Shown piece after piece: positions 32,018 to 40,950 of a DNA stretch of 41,541 nt. Origin of the DNA: Sphaerimonospora mesophila NBRC 14179 = JCM 3151. GTDB lineage: Bacteria > Actinomycetota > Actinomycetes > Streptosporangiales > Streptosporangiaceae. Position numbers and translations under genes: made by a program. The first letter of the stretch is position 1. The number at the start of each line of letters is the position of its first letter. The DNA lies in NCBI GenBank assembly GCA_001552515.1, contig BCRI01000059.1, positions 1-41,541 on the forward strand. Direction: 5' to 3'. Below the pieces are notes generated by a model. It saw nothing but the letters and a program-made list of their open reading frames with translations. It had not been told where the DNA came from and did not search any database.

Positions 32018-32874
32018 GACAGCTCACCGGACCTGCCCGTGCTGCGGATCGCGTTCGCGATCAGGTTGAAGCAGACGACGTTGACGAAGACCGCCAGGCC
32101 CGGGAACAGCGTCGGCCACCAGATTCCGGAGATCAGGGCGCTGACGCTGTCCGCGATCATGCCACCCCACGTCGGCGTGGGCGGCGCCACGCCGACGCCC
32201 AGGAAGCTGAGGGAGGAGATGGCGAGGAACGCCGAGGCCGCGATCAGCGCGGCCTGGGCCAAGATGATCTCGGTGACGTTCGGCAGCACATGCCTGATCA
32301 GGATGCGGGGGGTGGAGACTCCGTACGCTCTGGCCGCCTCGACGTAGCGGGCGGTGCTCACCGCGAGCACCTCACTGCGCACGACCCGGACGAACGACGG
32401 CGCGGCGTAGAGCACGATGGCCACCACGATCATGTAGGCCTTGCCGCCGCTGAGCGCCACCAGGGCCAGGATCAGGATCAGGAGTGGCAGCGCCTGGAAC
32501 GCGTCGATCAGCCGCATCATGCGCTCGCCGAGCCTGGCGGAGTAGCCGAACCAGGCGCCGAACGGGGCGCCGATGACGAGCGCCAGCAACGTGGCCGCCA
32601 GGGTCAGCGGCAGGTCGGTCCGCCCGGCCCACAGGGTGCGGGACAACAGGTCGGCGCCGACCCGGTCGGTACCGAACCAGTGCTGCGCGCTGGGTGGCTC
32701 GAGCACCCTGGCCGCATCGGTGGAGAAGGGCTCCAGGGTCCAGCCGAACAGATAGGGATAGAGCACCAGTGTGGCGATCACGGCGACCGATCCCCACAAC
32801 TGGATCCTGGCCCGGCGCCTCGCCCGGGCCAGGGAGGAGGAGCGCCCGGTGGGGCGATGGGTGACGGAGGTCAT
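32014..32874 (-). CDS. Peptide-type ABC transporter permease, DppC type
   Basis: 286 residues from ATG 32874, in ATGA overlap with the DppB-type gene. The Arg-rich N-terminus precedes the first membrane segment. PPSAQHWFGTDRVGADLLSRTLWAGRTDL is the DppC loop. The EAA-like loop is RYVEAARAYGVSTPRILIRHVLPNVTEIIL, and SFLGVGVAPPTPTWGGMIADS follows. It forms the heterodimeric channel with the preceding gene product. Confidence 0.95.
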   Translation of the reverse strand: MTSVTHRPTGRSSSLARARRRARIQLWGSVAVIATLVLYPYLFGWTLEPFSTDAARVLEPPSAQHWFGTDRVGADLLSRTLWAGRTDLPLTLAATLLALVIGAPFGAWFGYSARLGERMMRLIDAFQALPLLILILALVALSGGKAYMIVVAIVLYAAPSFVRVVRSEVLAVSTARYVEAARAYGVSTPRILIRHVLPNVTEIILAQAALIAASAFLAISSLSFLGVGVAPPTPTWGGMIADSVSALISGIWWPTLFPGLAVFVNVVCFNLIANAIRSTGRSGELS

Positions 32875-33908
32875 CTGTCCTTCCCCCTGCCGATCGGGAT
32901 CCGCGGGTCGAGCAGGCCGGACAGCACGTCCATCGCCAGGTAGACCACGACGGTCGCGCCCCCGGCGAAGAGCACGATCGCCTGGATCACCGGCAGATCG
33001 ACCTTCTGCATCGAGTCGACGGTCCACTGGCCGAACCCGCCCCAGGAGAACACCTTCTCGATGATCGCGGCCCCGCCGATCAGGCCGGCCAGCAGCACGG
33101 CCGTGTAGGTCAGCAGGGGCACCCGGGCGATCAGCAGGGCGCCGCGGACGACCCGCCACTCCGACCACCCGCAGGCGCGGGCGAAGCGGACGCATTCCAT
33201 GGCCAGCGCGTTGCCGAGCAAGGCTCGGGAGATCCGGGCGATCAGAGCACTGTAGGTGAGGCCGAGCGTGAGCACGGGGAGGATCAGGTGCCGTACGGCG
33301 TCCGCGAAGACCGGCCACTGCCCGGCGAGCAGCGCGTCGACCGGTATCGAGCCGGTGACCCTGGGCGGCACGTCTGTTCCGATGCTCAACTGGCCCTCGG
33401 GACCGGGCAGGACGCCCAGGCCGGTCGCGAACACCACGACCAGGACGAGCGCCAGCAGGAAGTCGGGGACCGCCTGGAGCACGGTGACGATGCCGCCGGA
33501 GGCGGAGGCGGGCCTGCGTCCGGCGTGGTAAGCGCCGACGACGCCGAGGCCGATGCCGACGACGGCGGCGAGCGCCAGGGCCGGAATGATCAGGGTGAGG
33601 GTGGCGGGCAGCCGTTCCGCGATCTCGCCGCTCACCGGCTGCCCGGTCGCGTATGAGCTGCCGAGGTCCCCGCCGAGCAGGGAGCCGAGGTAGCCGGTGA
33701 ACCGCTCGACCAGCGGACGGTCGAGGCCGAGCCGTTCCCGGATCCCGGCCACCACCTCGTCGGTGGCCATCGGGCCCGCGATCGTCTTGGCCGGATCCAC
33801 CGGTAACACCGAGGTGACCAGGAACGAGATGCTCAGCACCGCCAGGATCGTGAACGGCAACGCCGCGACGCGGACCAGGACGAAGCGGAGCAGAGGAGGG
33901 GTTTTCAT
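32871..33908 (-). CDS. Peptide-type ABC transporter permease, DppB type
   Basis: 345 residues from ATG 33908. The N-terminal segment is followed by DPAKTIAGPMATDEVVAGIRERLGLDRPLVERF, the DppB signature. RFARACGWSEWRVVRGALL is the EAA-like loop, and FSWGGFGQWTVDSM near the end matches the family. Codon 35 is a rare TTA (complement 33804-33806). A 105-bp gap with a large hairpin separates it from the binding-protein gene, which probably lowers permease expression relative to the binding protein. Confidence 0.94.
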   Translation of the reverse strand: MKTPPLLRFVLVRVAALPFTILAVLSISFLVTSVLPVDPAKTIAGPMATDEVVAGIRERLGLDRPLVERFTGYLGSLLGGDLGSSYATGQPVSGEIAERLPATLTLIIPALALAAVVGIGLGVVGAYHAGRRPASASGGIVTVLQAVPDFLLALVLVVVFATGLGVLPGPEGQLSIGTDVPPRVTGSIPVDALLAGQWPVFADAVRHLILPVLTLGLTYSALIARISRALLGNALAMECVRFARACGWSEWRVVRGALLIARVPLLTYTAVLLAGLIGGAAIIEKVFSWGGFGQWTVDSMQKVDLPVIQAIVLFAGGATVVVYLAMDVLSGLLDPRIPIGRGKDR

Positions 33909-33960
33909 GCGATCGGCCTTCCCGGGCTGGGTTCGATCGAGGGGCGTCGATCACCCGGCG

Positions 33961-33999
33961 GCGGGCCGGCGGCGAACTCGCGGTCGGCCGCCGGCCCGC
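33961..33999 (-). terminator. Hairpin between binding-protein and permease genes
   Basis: A perfect 13-bp GC stem (33961-33973 with 33987-33999) with a 13-base loop lies 15 bp after the binding-protein stop. This is a common arrangement that gives excess binding protein by partial termination or mRNA stabilisation. Confidence 0.6.
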
Positions 34000-34013
34000 T
34001 CACCGGAGACCGA

Positions 34014-35660
34014 TCAGCCCAGGTCCACGATCGAGATCCGGTCGTAGGGGTAGGACCGGACACCCGGAACGTTCTTGTCCACGGCGATGGTGTAGGGGGA
34101 GTGCATGAGCACCGTCATCGGCACATCCTCGTTGATCGCGAGTTCGCAGGCCTGACGGGTGAGCGACTCGGCCTCGGCGCCGTCGGCCGCCAGCGCCTTG
34201 TCGACCAGGTCGGCGAAGGCCTTGTTGTCGTATGCCGGGATGTTCAGCGACGACTTCCCGGTCAGGAACATCTTCAGTTCGTACAGCGGGTGGTTGATGA
34301 ACAGGCTCTGCAGGCCGAGGTTGAGGTCCCACTCGCGCTTGTCCATCGCCGCCTGATATTCGGCCTGGGTGGCGAACGCCTGCAGTTCCACGGCGATGCC
34401 GGCCTGCTTGAGCTGGTCCTGCACGAAGCGCGCGGCGCTCTCGCTGAACACGTTGGTGGCGGAGTTGTAGATCATCCGCAGGGGCTTGTCGAGTCCGGCC
34501 CCGGCCGCCAGCGCCTTCGCCGCCTCCCGGTCACCGGTCGCCGGGATCGCGTTCTCGAAGCCGGAGACCGGAACCGTGGCGGCGGTGCACTCCAGGGCGG
34601 CTTTCGCGACGCCGGGGAACAGCCCGTTGGCGATGTCCTGCTTGTCGATCGCGGTCGCGACGGCGCGGCGGGCCTGTACGTTGCTCATCGGCGCCTTGGT
34701 GGTGTTGATCCAGATCTGGAGAGCGCTCGGGGACTCCATCGCCACCGTCTTGATGCCGGAGTTCTTCTCCAGCGCCTTCCACTCCACCGGCGGAACGCCC
34801 ATGTCGAGGTCGACCGAGCCGGACTGCAGCAGCTGGGCGCGGCCGGCCGCGTCGGGCACGTTGCGCACCGTGACACTCTTGATCTTCGGTGCGCCGGACC
34901 AGTAGCCGGTGTGGCCCTTGAGCGTGACCTCGTTGCCCGGGTCGAACTTGTCGACCGTGTAGGGGCCGTACGACGCGACGTTGGTCTTCAGCCATTCCCT
35001 GGCCCAGGGGTCGTCGGCGGTGGCGTGCTTCTTCGCCTCCACGGAGTCGAGGATGCCCAGCGCCGCGTTCTCCAGAATCGGCAGCAGCAGTGTGCTCGGC
35101 CCGGTTGTGTTGATGGTGAAGGTCTTCTCGTCCTTGACGGTGACCGGGTTCTTCAGGTCGACGTTGGCCACGCTGAGCAGGAGCATGGCGACGGACTCGT
35201 TGGCCACCATGCGCTCGACCGACCACTTGACGTCCTCGCTCGTCAGCGGATTGCCGGCGGCGCTGGTGGTCTGGCGCAGGGTGAAGGTGTGGCCGTCGGC
35301 GCCGGGCGTCACGCTCTCGGCGAGTTCCGGCCGCAGGTCCCGGGCGTAGGTGAGGCTCTCCCCCGACCCCTCGTCCGGCCGGATCCGGACCAGGGTGCCC
35401 ATGTACTGGGCGGCGACCTGATAGTTGGTGTAGATGTCGTTGATGTTCGTCGAGTCCGCGTCGAGCGACGTCGGCATGAACGCGGCGGCGACCCTCAGCG
35501 ACTCGATCGCCTTGTTCGCGCCCCCGCCGCCCGTGCCGCCCGCGCCGCCGCCACAGGCGCTCAGGGCAAGGATCAGGGTCAGCGCGACCCCGGCGAAGAC
35601 CGCCGCCCGGTTGCGGCGGGGCGATGGGGAGGTCCGGCTCGGAGTTATGTCTTGCCTCAT
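34014..35660 (-). CDS. Peptide/opine-type ABC substrate-binding lipoprotein (family 5)
   Basis: 548 residues from the second of two adjacent ATGs (35663, 35660), with AAGG upstream; an earlier in-frame start would add non-signal sequence. The signal has RRNR, a hydrophobic run and lipobox LSAC (C36), followed by a Gly-rich tether. The family 5 body includes TFTLRQTTSAAGNPLTSEDVKWSVERMV, YGPYTVDKFDPGNEVTLKGHTGYW and ARRAVATAIDKQDIANGLFPG. It captures the substrate for the four-gene permease/ATPase set that follows. The ligand is unknown. It diverges poorly from the sister protein at 21154, so the two systems probably bind different compounds. Confidence 0.94.
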   Translation of the reverse strand: MRQDITPSRTSPSPRRNRAAVFAGVALTLILALSACGGGAGGTGGGGANKAIESLRVAAAFMPTSLDADSTNINDIYTNYQVAAQYMGTLVRIRPDEGSGESLTYARDLRPELAESVTPGADGHTFTLRQTTSAAGNPLTSEDVKWSVERMVANESVAMLLLSVANVDLKNPVTVKDEKTFTINTTGPSTLLLPILENAALGILDSVEAKKHATADDPWAREWLKTNVASYGPYTVDKFDPGNEVTLKGHTGYWSGAPKIKSVTVRNVPDAAGRAQLLQSGSVDLDMGVPPVEWKALEKNSGIKTVAMESPSALQIWINTTKAPMSNVQARRAVATAIDKQDIANGLFPGVAKAALECTAATVPVSGFENAIPATGDREAAKALAAGAGLDKPLRMIYNSATNVFSESAARFVQDQLKQAGIAVELQAFATQAEYQAAMDKREWDLNLGLQSLFINHPLYELKMFLTGKSSLNIPAYDNKAFADLVDKALAADGAEAESLTRQACELAINEDVPMTVLMHSPYTIAVDKNVPGVRSYPYDRISIVDLG

Positions 35661-36005
35661 CATGCCGCCTTGGCTTGGGAACCCATCGCCCCCGAATCGA
35701 TGCGTTCGCTGAACTGGTGGAGGGGAAACGCAATCAGGCTTCGTACGGAAGCGGCCAAGCATTGATCACGGCTCCACGTCGACCGTTTCGCCTACGAGAA
35801 CGCCGTTTCAAAAGCATGGGCGGTCGCCCCGTCCACTGTCAAGAGACCCGCGGACCCCGGATGAACTGCGCGAACGCCCGGAATCCGGCCGCGGGCAGCA
35901 CGAAAGCGGCGACCGCGAGCCCGTCGCCGCGGCCGCCGCCCGAAGTCACGACGCGAAGAGCGCGTCGCGCCGAAATCACCTGTGTCTACATCATCGGCGC
36001 CCTGA
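35661..36005. other. Gene-free control region of the peptide-type transporter operon
   Basis: 345 bp between the TrzA-like gene end and the binding-protein start, both on the minus strand. It holds a promoter candidate and CCGTTTC direct repeats (35783-35842). A long-loop GC inverted repeat at 35886-35894 and 35927-35935 may help end the upstream operon. No gene is convincing. Confidence 0.5.
35783..35842 (-). promoter_or_regulatory. Promoter candidate with CCGTTTC direct repeats
   Basis: On the minus strand TTGACA (complement 35837-35842) and CATGCT (complement 35813-35818) are 18 bp apart. Two copies of CCGTTTC, read on the plus strand at 35783-35789 and 35803-35809, are exactly 20 bp apart (two helical turns) just downstream of the -10, an operator-like position. 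Confidence 0.4.
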
Positions 36006-37406
36006 TCACCGCTGCCATGTCCAGCTCGAACGTCGGCGGTACATGTCGGTCAGGCCGGTGCGGGTGTTCATGAGATCGGCGGCGGAGTTGCCGCCGCGCA
36101 CCACCTCGTCCTGATCCCACATGGTGAGCCGTCCGTCCTCGACCACCGGCACGCCGTCGACCAGCACCGTACGCACCGCGTCCGGGCTCCCGGAGTACAC
36201 CAGGTTCGAGGGCCAGGTGCCGAGCGGCACCAGGTGCGGGCGGAGCAGATCGACCACCATCAGGTCGGCCCGTTTGCCCACCTCGAGCGAGCCGATCTCG
36301 GCGTCCATCCCGATCGCCCGCGCTCCCCCGAGCGTCGCCAGTTCGAGCGCGAGCTCGGCCGATCCCCAGGACGCGCCGAAGCGCGACTTCTGCAGGAAGA
36401 TCGCCGACTTCATGACCTCCCACATGTTCTGCCCGTTGTTGGTCGAGGCGCCGTCGGTGCCCAGGCCGATCCGCACCCCGGCCTCGATCATCTCGGCGAG
36501 CGGGGCCACACCCGAGGCGTACATGAGGTTCGCCACCGGATTGTGCGACACCCCCGTCCCGGTCTCGGCGAGCAGCCGGCGCTCGGTCTCGTCCGGCCAG
36601 ACGCAGTGCGCGATCAGCAGGTGGGGGCCGAGCGCGTCCAGCTCGGCCAGCCGCTCGATCGAGCCCTTGCCGAACCGGTGCAGGGCCTCGTCCCGCTCGT
36701 CGGGAGAGCTGGCCACGTGCATCGTCATCCGGGTGCCCTCGGCTCGGGCATACGCGGTGAACTCCCGCACCATCTCGGGGGTGCAGCGGAGCACGCCGAG
36801 GGCCTCGGGGACCACCTCGACCAGCGGGCCTCCGTACTCGCCGCGCAGCCTGGACACCTCGGCCAGCGCGTCCTCGATGGACTCGCGCACGTCCGGCGCG
36901 GTGGCCTGACTGGGGTCGTGGTCGTCGGCGGAGTCGACCGAGATCCGGGCCACGACGGCACGTGACCGGGACTCGGTGACCGCCCGGAGCACGCCGTCCA
37001 TGGCGTCGTGATTCGGACTGCCGAACTCGCCGACCACCGTGGTGGTGACCCCGTTGAGCAGGTTCTCCGCCAGCGCCACCCGCGCGCCGTGGTAGGTGGT
37101 CTCCGCGTCGTTCGCCCGCAGCGTCGGCCACATGCCGCGGTCCACCCAGTCCGCGAGCGGCAGCTCGTCGAACAGGCCGCGGGAGATGCCGTTGGACAGG
37201 TGGGTGTGCCCGTTCACGATGCCCGGGAGAACCGCCACCTCGCCGAGCCGGCGCGTGTCCGCCGCCTCGAAGTCGCATTCGCGGTCCGGGCCGACGCCGA
37301 CGACGCGGCCGTCCCTGATCGCGACGTATCCGTCCTCGTAGACGGTCCGCTCCGCGTCCATGGTGACCACGAAGCCGCCCCGTAAGAGCCGATCTGCCTG
37401 CCGCAT
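36006..37406 (-). CDS. Amidohydrolase/deaminase, TrzA/AtzB and 8-oxoguanine deaminase group
   Basis: 466 residues from ATG 37406 with GGACGAG upstream. The metal-dependent barrel is complete: NGHTHLSNG, IAHCVW, VSHNPVANLMYASGVAPL and GTDGASTNNG provide the expected His and Asp ligands. Members hydrolyse or deaminate N-heterocycles such as guanine derivatives, S-adenosylhomocysteine and triazines. As the last gene of the branched-chain-type transporter cluster, it likely acts on the imported compound. It begins 29 bp after the LivF-type gene. Codon 8 is a rare TTA (complement 37383-37385). Substrate unknown. Confidence 0.92.
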   Translation of the reverse strand: MRQADRLLRGGFVVTMDAERTVYEDGYVAIRDGRVVGVGPDRECDFEAADTRRLGEVAVLPGIVNGHTHLSNGISRGLFDELPLADWVDRGMWPTLRANDAETTYHGARVALAENLLNGVTTTVVGEFGSPNHDAMDGVLRAVTESRSRAVVARISVDSADDHDPSQATAPDVRESIEDALAEVSRLRGEYGGPLVEVVPEALGVLRCTPEMVREFTAYARAEGTRMTMHVASSPDERDEALHRFGKGSIERLAELDALGPHLLIAHCVWPDETERRLLAETGTGVSHNPVANLMYASGVAPLAEMIEAGVRIGLGTDGASTNNGQNMWEVMKSAIFLQKSRFGASWGSAELALELATLGGARAIGMDAEIGSLEVGKRADLMVVDLLRPHLVPLGTWPSNLVYSGSPDAVRTVLVDGVPVVEDGRLTMWDQDEVVRGGNSAADLMNTRTGLTDMYRRRSSWTWQR

Positions 37407-37435
37407 GGTTGTCTCGTCCTTCCCGTGCGCGCTGA

Positions 37436-38173
37436 TCAGGCGGTGTTCTGACGGAGTCGGCCGAGGTAGGCCGCCTGGACCCGGGGGTCCTCTCGGAGCT
37501 CGGCGCCGGTGCCCTCCACGGAGACCCGTCCGCGCTCCAGGACATAGCCCCGGTCGGCCAGCTTCAGCGCGGTGCCGGCCTGCTGCTCCACGAGGAGGAC
37601 GGCCAGGCCGGTCTCGTCGTGCAGCCGCTTGAGGTAGCCGAACAGCTCGGCGACCTTCAGCGGGGCGAGGCCCAGCGACGGCTCGTCCAGCATGAGCAGC
37701 CGCGGCCCCGCCATGAGCGCCCGGGCGATGGCGAGCATCTGCGCCTCGCCGCCCGACAGCGTGCCGGCGAGCTGGGTCGCGCGCTCGGACAGCCGGGGGA
37801 AGATGTCGAGCACCTCGGCACGCCTGCGTTCGGCCTCCGCCCGCTTGCGCCGTACGGGGAAGGCGCCCAGGTGCAGGTTCTCCATGACGGTGTGGTCGGG
37901 GAAGATCTGCCGCCCCTCGGGCACCTGGCACAGGCCGAGGGAGGGGCGCTTCCAGCCGGGCACCCCGGCCAGGTCCCCGCCCGCGAAGCGGATCCGCCCG
38001 GACACCGGCTTCAGCAGCCCGGACACGGTCTTCATCGTGGTGGTCTTGCCGGACCCGTTGGGGCCGAGCAGCACCACGAACTCGCCCTCGTCGACATGCA
38101 GGTCGAGTCCGTCGAGGGCGCGCACCCCGCCGTAGGCCGCGACGAGCCCGGAGATCTCCAGCAATCTGCTCAC
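37436..38173 (-). CDS. livF: Branched-chain-type ABC transporter ATPase LivF
   Basis: 245 residues from GTG 38173, sharing GTGA with the upstream stop. Walker A GPNGSGKTT, the VPEGRQIFPDHTVMENL stretch diagnostic of LivF, signature LSGGEAQM, Walker B LLMLDEPSLGLAP and the H-loop replaced by LLVEQQ as usual in LivF are visible. It partners the ATPase domain of the LivM-LivG fusion. Liv-type systems import amino acids but also urea, amides and aromatic acids, so the ligand is open. Confidence 0.96.
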   Translation of the reverse strand: MSRLLEISGLVAAYGGVRALDGLDLHVDEGEFVVLLGPNGSGKTTTMKTVSGLLKPVSGRIRFAGGDLAGVPGWKRPSLGLCQVPEGRQIFPDHTVMENLHLGAFPVRRKRAEAERRRAEVLDIFPRLSERATQLAGTLSGGEAQMLAIARALMAGPRLLMLDEPSLGLAPLKVAELFGYLKRLHDETGLAVLLVEQQAGTALKLADRGYVLERGRVSVEGTGAELREDPRVQAAYLGRLRQNTA

Positions 38174-40041
38174 GCCGTCTCCTCGATGAGTTCGGGATGA
38201 CCGAGGTAGGCCTCGAGCACCGCCGGAGAGTTCTGGACCCGTTCGGGATCACCCCGTTCGATGACCTTCCCGCTCTCCACGACCGTGATCTCGTCGCAGA
38301 GTCCCATCACGAAGTCCACGTTGTGCTCGATGAGGACGACCGCGAGTCCACGCTCCCGCAGCGTCCGGCACAGCCGGGCCAGGGCGTCGAGCTCGTCGGA
38401 GGTCAGGCCGGTGGCGGGCTCGTCGAGGATGAGCACCTTGGGCCGGGTCGCCACCGCCCGCACGACCTCCAGCAGCCGCTTCTGACCGTGTGAGAGGGAG
38501 GAGGCGAGCCAGTCGGCCCGGGAGGCCAGCCCGGCGAAGGCGAGCAGTTCGAGCGCCTCGGCCCGTTCCGCGCGGTCCTGGCGGCGGTAGGCCGGAGACC
38601 GGAGGGTGGCGCCGAGCCAGGTGTAGGTCTCCTGCATCCGCATCCCGGTGAGCACGTTGTCGAGCACGCTGACGCGTTCGAACAGGTGGGGAACCTGGAA
38701 GACCCGGGTCACGCCGGCCGCCGCGACGCGATGCGGCGCCTGCGCGGCCTCCTCACCGAAGATCATCACCTTGCCGGAGTCGATCCGGTGATAGCGCGTC
38801 AGGCAGGAGACCAGGGTGGACTTGCCCGACCCGTTGGGGCCGATGATCCCGTGCACCGTACCAGGCATGATCTTGATGTCGACGCCGTCGACGGCGTGCA
38901 CCCCGCCGAAGTGCTTGACGAGCCCGATCCCCTCGAGCGCGGGCACCCCGGGATCGGCGTCCCGGACCTCCGGCACGACATCGGGGACCTCCTCGGGCAG
39001 CGTCTCGTCGCCGGGGTCGGACACCCGGTCGCGGCCGGCCCGCGACGCCTTCCAGGTGCCCACGACCCCCCTCGGGATCACCATCATGGCGAGCAGCAGC
39101 AGGACGCCGAGGACGAGCGTGGTGTAGCGGGCCTGGTCCTTGATGAGCTCGACGAGCACCGCGATGAAGCCGACGCCGATCACCGGCCCGACCAGCGTGG
39201 AGATCCCGCCGAGGAACAGCCCGACGAAGAAGATGATCCCGTTGTCGAGCAGGCCGACGTCGGGGTTGATGAACCCGAGCTGCAGCGCGTACAGCGCGCC
39301 GGACAGGCCCGCGATCCCGCCGCAGATGCTGAACAGCAGCAGCTTGGCCCGGGCCGGGGAGATGCCCATGGCCGAGGCGGTGTCCGAGGACTCGCGTACG
39401 GCCATCGCCGCCCGTCCGACCCCGCTGCGCACGATGTTGCGCTGCACGATGTACGCGAGGACGAGGGCCCCGAGGACCACGTAATAGAAGACCTGCTTCG
39501 ACATCGGCTCGTCGCCCAGCTTGGGGGCCACGCCGCTGAGGCCGACGATGCCCCCGGTCACGGACTCCCACTCGCGGCCGATCTCGATCACGATCAGGTT
39601 GGCCGCCAATGTGATCATGCCGAAGTAGAGGTACGTCGCCCGGAGGCTGACCAGCAGGACCAGGGCGGCGACGAGCACGCCGACCCCCACCGAGGCCACG
39701 ACGCCCAGCAGCCATGAGCCGCTCGCCTTGACCACGACGTAGGCGGTGGCGTAGCCCCCGGCGAGCTGCAGGCCGCTGTGCAGCATCGACAGCATCCCGC
39801 CGTACCCCATGGAGAGGTTGAGGGAGATCGTGAGGATCGCGCTGATCGCGGCGGAGGCGACGATGCCGTTGTAGTAGGACGCGTTGTAGCTGTAGTAGTC
39901 GGTGATGGCCGGCCACATGAGGAGCACCGCGATGGAGATGACCACGAGAGTGCCCATGGCCACGGTCCGTACCCGGTGATAGAGCTCCGTGTCGAACATG
40001 GAACCGGCCCGTTCCGCGGGAGCGGATTCCGCGGTTGCCAT
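38170..40041 (-). CDS. Fused branched-chain-type permease and ATPase (LivM-LivG)
   Basis: 623 residues from ATG 40041 with GGAGG upstream, in TGATG overlap with the LivH gene. Residues ~30-330 are a LivM permease with about eight membrane segments, including GYGGMLSMLHSGLQLAGGYATAY and VGRAAMAVRESSDTASAMGISPARAKLLLF. An acidic linker (~335-370, DETLPEEVPDVVPEV) joins the ATPase domain: Walker A GPNGSGKST with K407, LSHGQKRLLEV signature and VLILDEPATGL Walker B. LivM and LivG are usually separate proteins; fusions are known and fix stoichiometry. No frame break is seen. Confidence 0.95.
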   Translation of the reverse strand: MATAESAPAERAGSMFDTELYHRVRTVAMGTLVVISIAVLLMWPAITDYYSYNASYYNGIVASAAISAILTISLNLSMGYGGMLSMLHSGLQLAGGYATAYVVVKASGSWLLGVVASVGVGVLVAALVLLVSLRATYLYFGMITLAANLIVIEIGREWESVTGGIVGLSGVAPKLGDEPMSKQVFYYVVLGALVLAYIVQRNIVRSGVGRAAMAVRESSDTASAMGISPARAKLLLFSICGGIAGLSGALYALQLGFINPDVGLLDNGIIFFVGLFLGGISTLVGPVIGVGFIAVLVELIKDQARYTTLVLGVLLLLAMMVIPRGVVGTWKASRAGRDRVSDPGDETLPEEVPDVVPEVRDADPGVPALEGIGLVKHFGGVHAVDGVDIKIMPGTVHGIIGPNGSGKSTLVSCLTRYHRIDSGKVMIFGEEAAQAPHRVAAAGVTRVFQVPHLFERVSVLDNVLTGMRMQETYTWLGATLRSPAYRRQDRAERAEALELLAFAGLASRADWLASSLSHGQKRLLEVVRAVATRPKVLILDEPATGLTSDELDALARLCRTLRERGLAVVLIEHNVDFVMGLCDEITVVESGKVIERGDPERVQNSPAVLEAYLGHPELIEETA

Positions 40042-40910
40042 CAGTGTGCCTCCATGGGCTTGCCGAACAGTCCGGACGGGAAGACGATCAGGATCACCGC
40101 GAGGGCGGCGAACACCGCGAAGTTTCCGACGGTTCCGCCGACCACGCTCCGGACCACGGTGTCGAGCAGGCCGACGATCATGCCGCCGATCAGCGCTCCG
40201 CGCGGCGACCCGACGCCTCCGATCACCGCGGCGGTGAAGCCCTTGATGGTGAAGATCAGGCCGGTCGCGGGCGCGATGAAGATCACCGGGGCGGCGAGCA
40301 GGCCCGCGACCGCGGTGATGACGGCCGCGATCACGAACGAGATCACCACGATGCGCTGCACGGGGATCCCCATGAGCACCGAGGTGTCGGAACTGTGCGC
40401 GGTCGCCCTGATCGCACGACCGTAGACCGACCGCCGCAGGAACAGGTCGTAGCCCGCCATGACGGCCAGGGCCACGACGATGGCCAGCAGCTCCTGCCAC
40501 TCCACGGAGACGCCGGCGATCTCGAAGCCACCCGCGATCACGGGATCGGGCCGCAGCGCGTCAACGTCGAAGTAACCGAGGTTGAACAGCGACTGGAAGA
40601 TCAGGGCCGCGGCGAGCGTCGCGATGATCCACGCGTAGCGCGAGCCCGACAGGCGGACCGGCAGCATGATCATGCGCTCCATGAGCACGCCCATGAGCGC
40701 GGCTGCCACGATCGTCACGACGAGGGCGACCGCCCAGCCCATCTTCTCCAGCGCCACGATCTGGTACGCGACCGCGGCGCCGAGGATCAGCACCTCGCCC
40801 TGGGCGAAGTTCATGATCCTCGTCGGCTGGAAGACGATGGCCAGGGCGAGCGCGACAAGGGCGTAGACGGAACCGGCGAACAGTCCGTCGATGATCGCCT
40901 CAGGGCTCAT
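40041..40910 (-). CDS. livH: Branched-chain-type ABC transporter permease LivH
   Basis: 289 residues from ATG 40910 with GGAG upstream. LFAGSVYALVALALAIVFQPTRIMNFAQGEVLILGA is the diagnostic LivH opening. RAIRATAHSSDTSVLMGIPVQRI is the ATPase-docking loop, and FTIKGFTAAVIGGVGSPRGALIGG follows. It is first in the operon, directly downstream of the promoter and operator IV. No binding-protein gene is in view, so it must lie elsewhere. Confidence 0.96.
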   Translation of the reverse strand: MSPEAIIDGLFAGSVYALVALALAIVFQPTRIMNFAQGEVLILGAAVAYQIVALEKMGWAVALVVTIVAAALMGVLMERMIMLPVRLSGSRYAWIIATLAAALIFQSLFNLGYFDVDALRPDPVIAGGFEIAGVSVEWQELLAIVVALAVMAGYDLFLRRSVYGRAIRATAHSSDTSVLMGIPVQRIVVISFVIAAVITAVAGLLAAPVIFIAPATGLIFTIKGFTAAVIGGVGSPRGALIGGMIVGLLDTVVRSVVGGTVGNFAVFAALAVILIVFPSGLFGKPMEAH

Positions 40911-40950
40911 CTGGAACGCTCCTGGGAGTGGTGCGAGGGTTGGCCACCCT

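Noticed and set aside
35816-36073. Small plus-strand gene in the control region before the peptide-type transporter
   Set aside because: No ribosome site, Arg/Pro-rich translation, overlaps the end of the TrzA-like gene and the promoter.
37407-38252. Extension of the TrzA-like gene across the LivF gene
   Set aside because: It is merely the same frame left open through LivF; the ATG at 37406 gives the correct family start.
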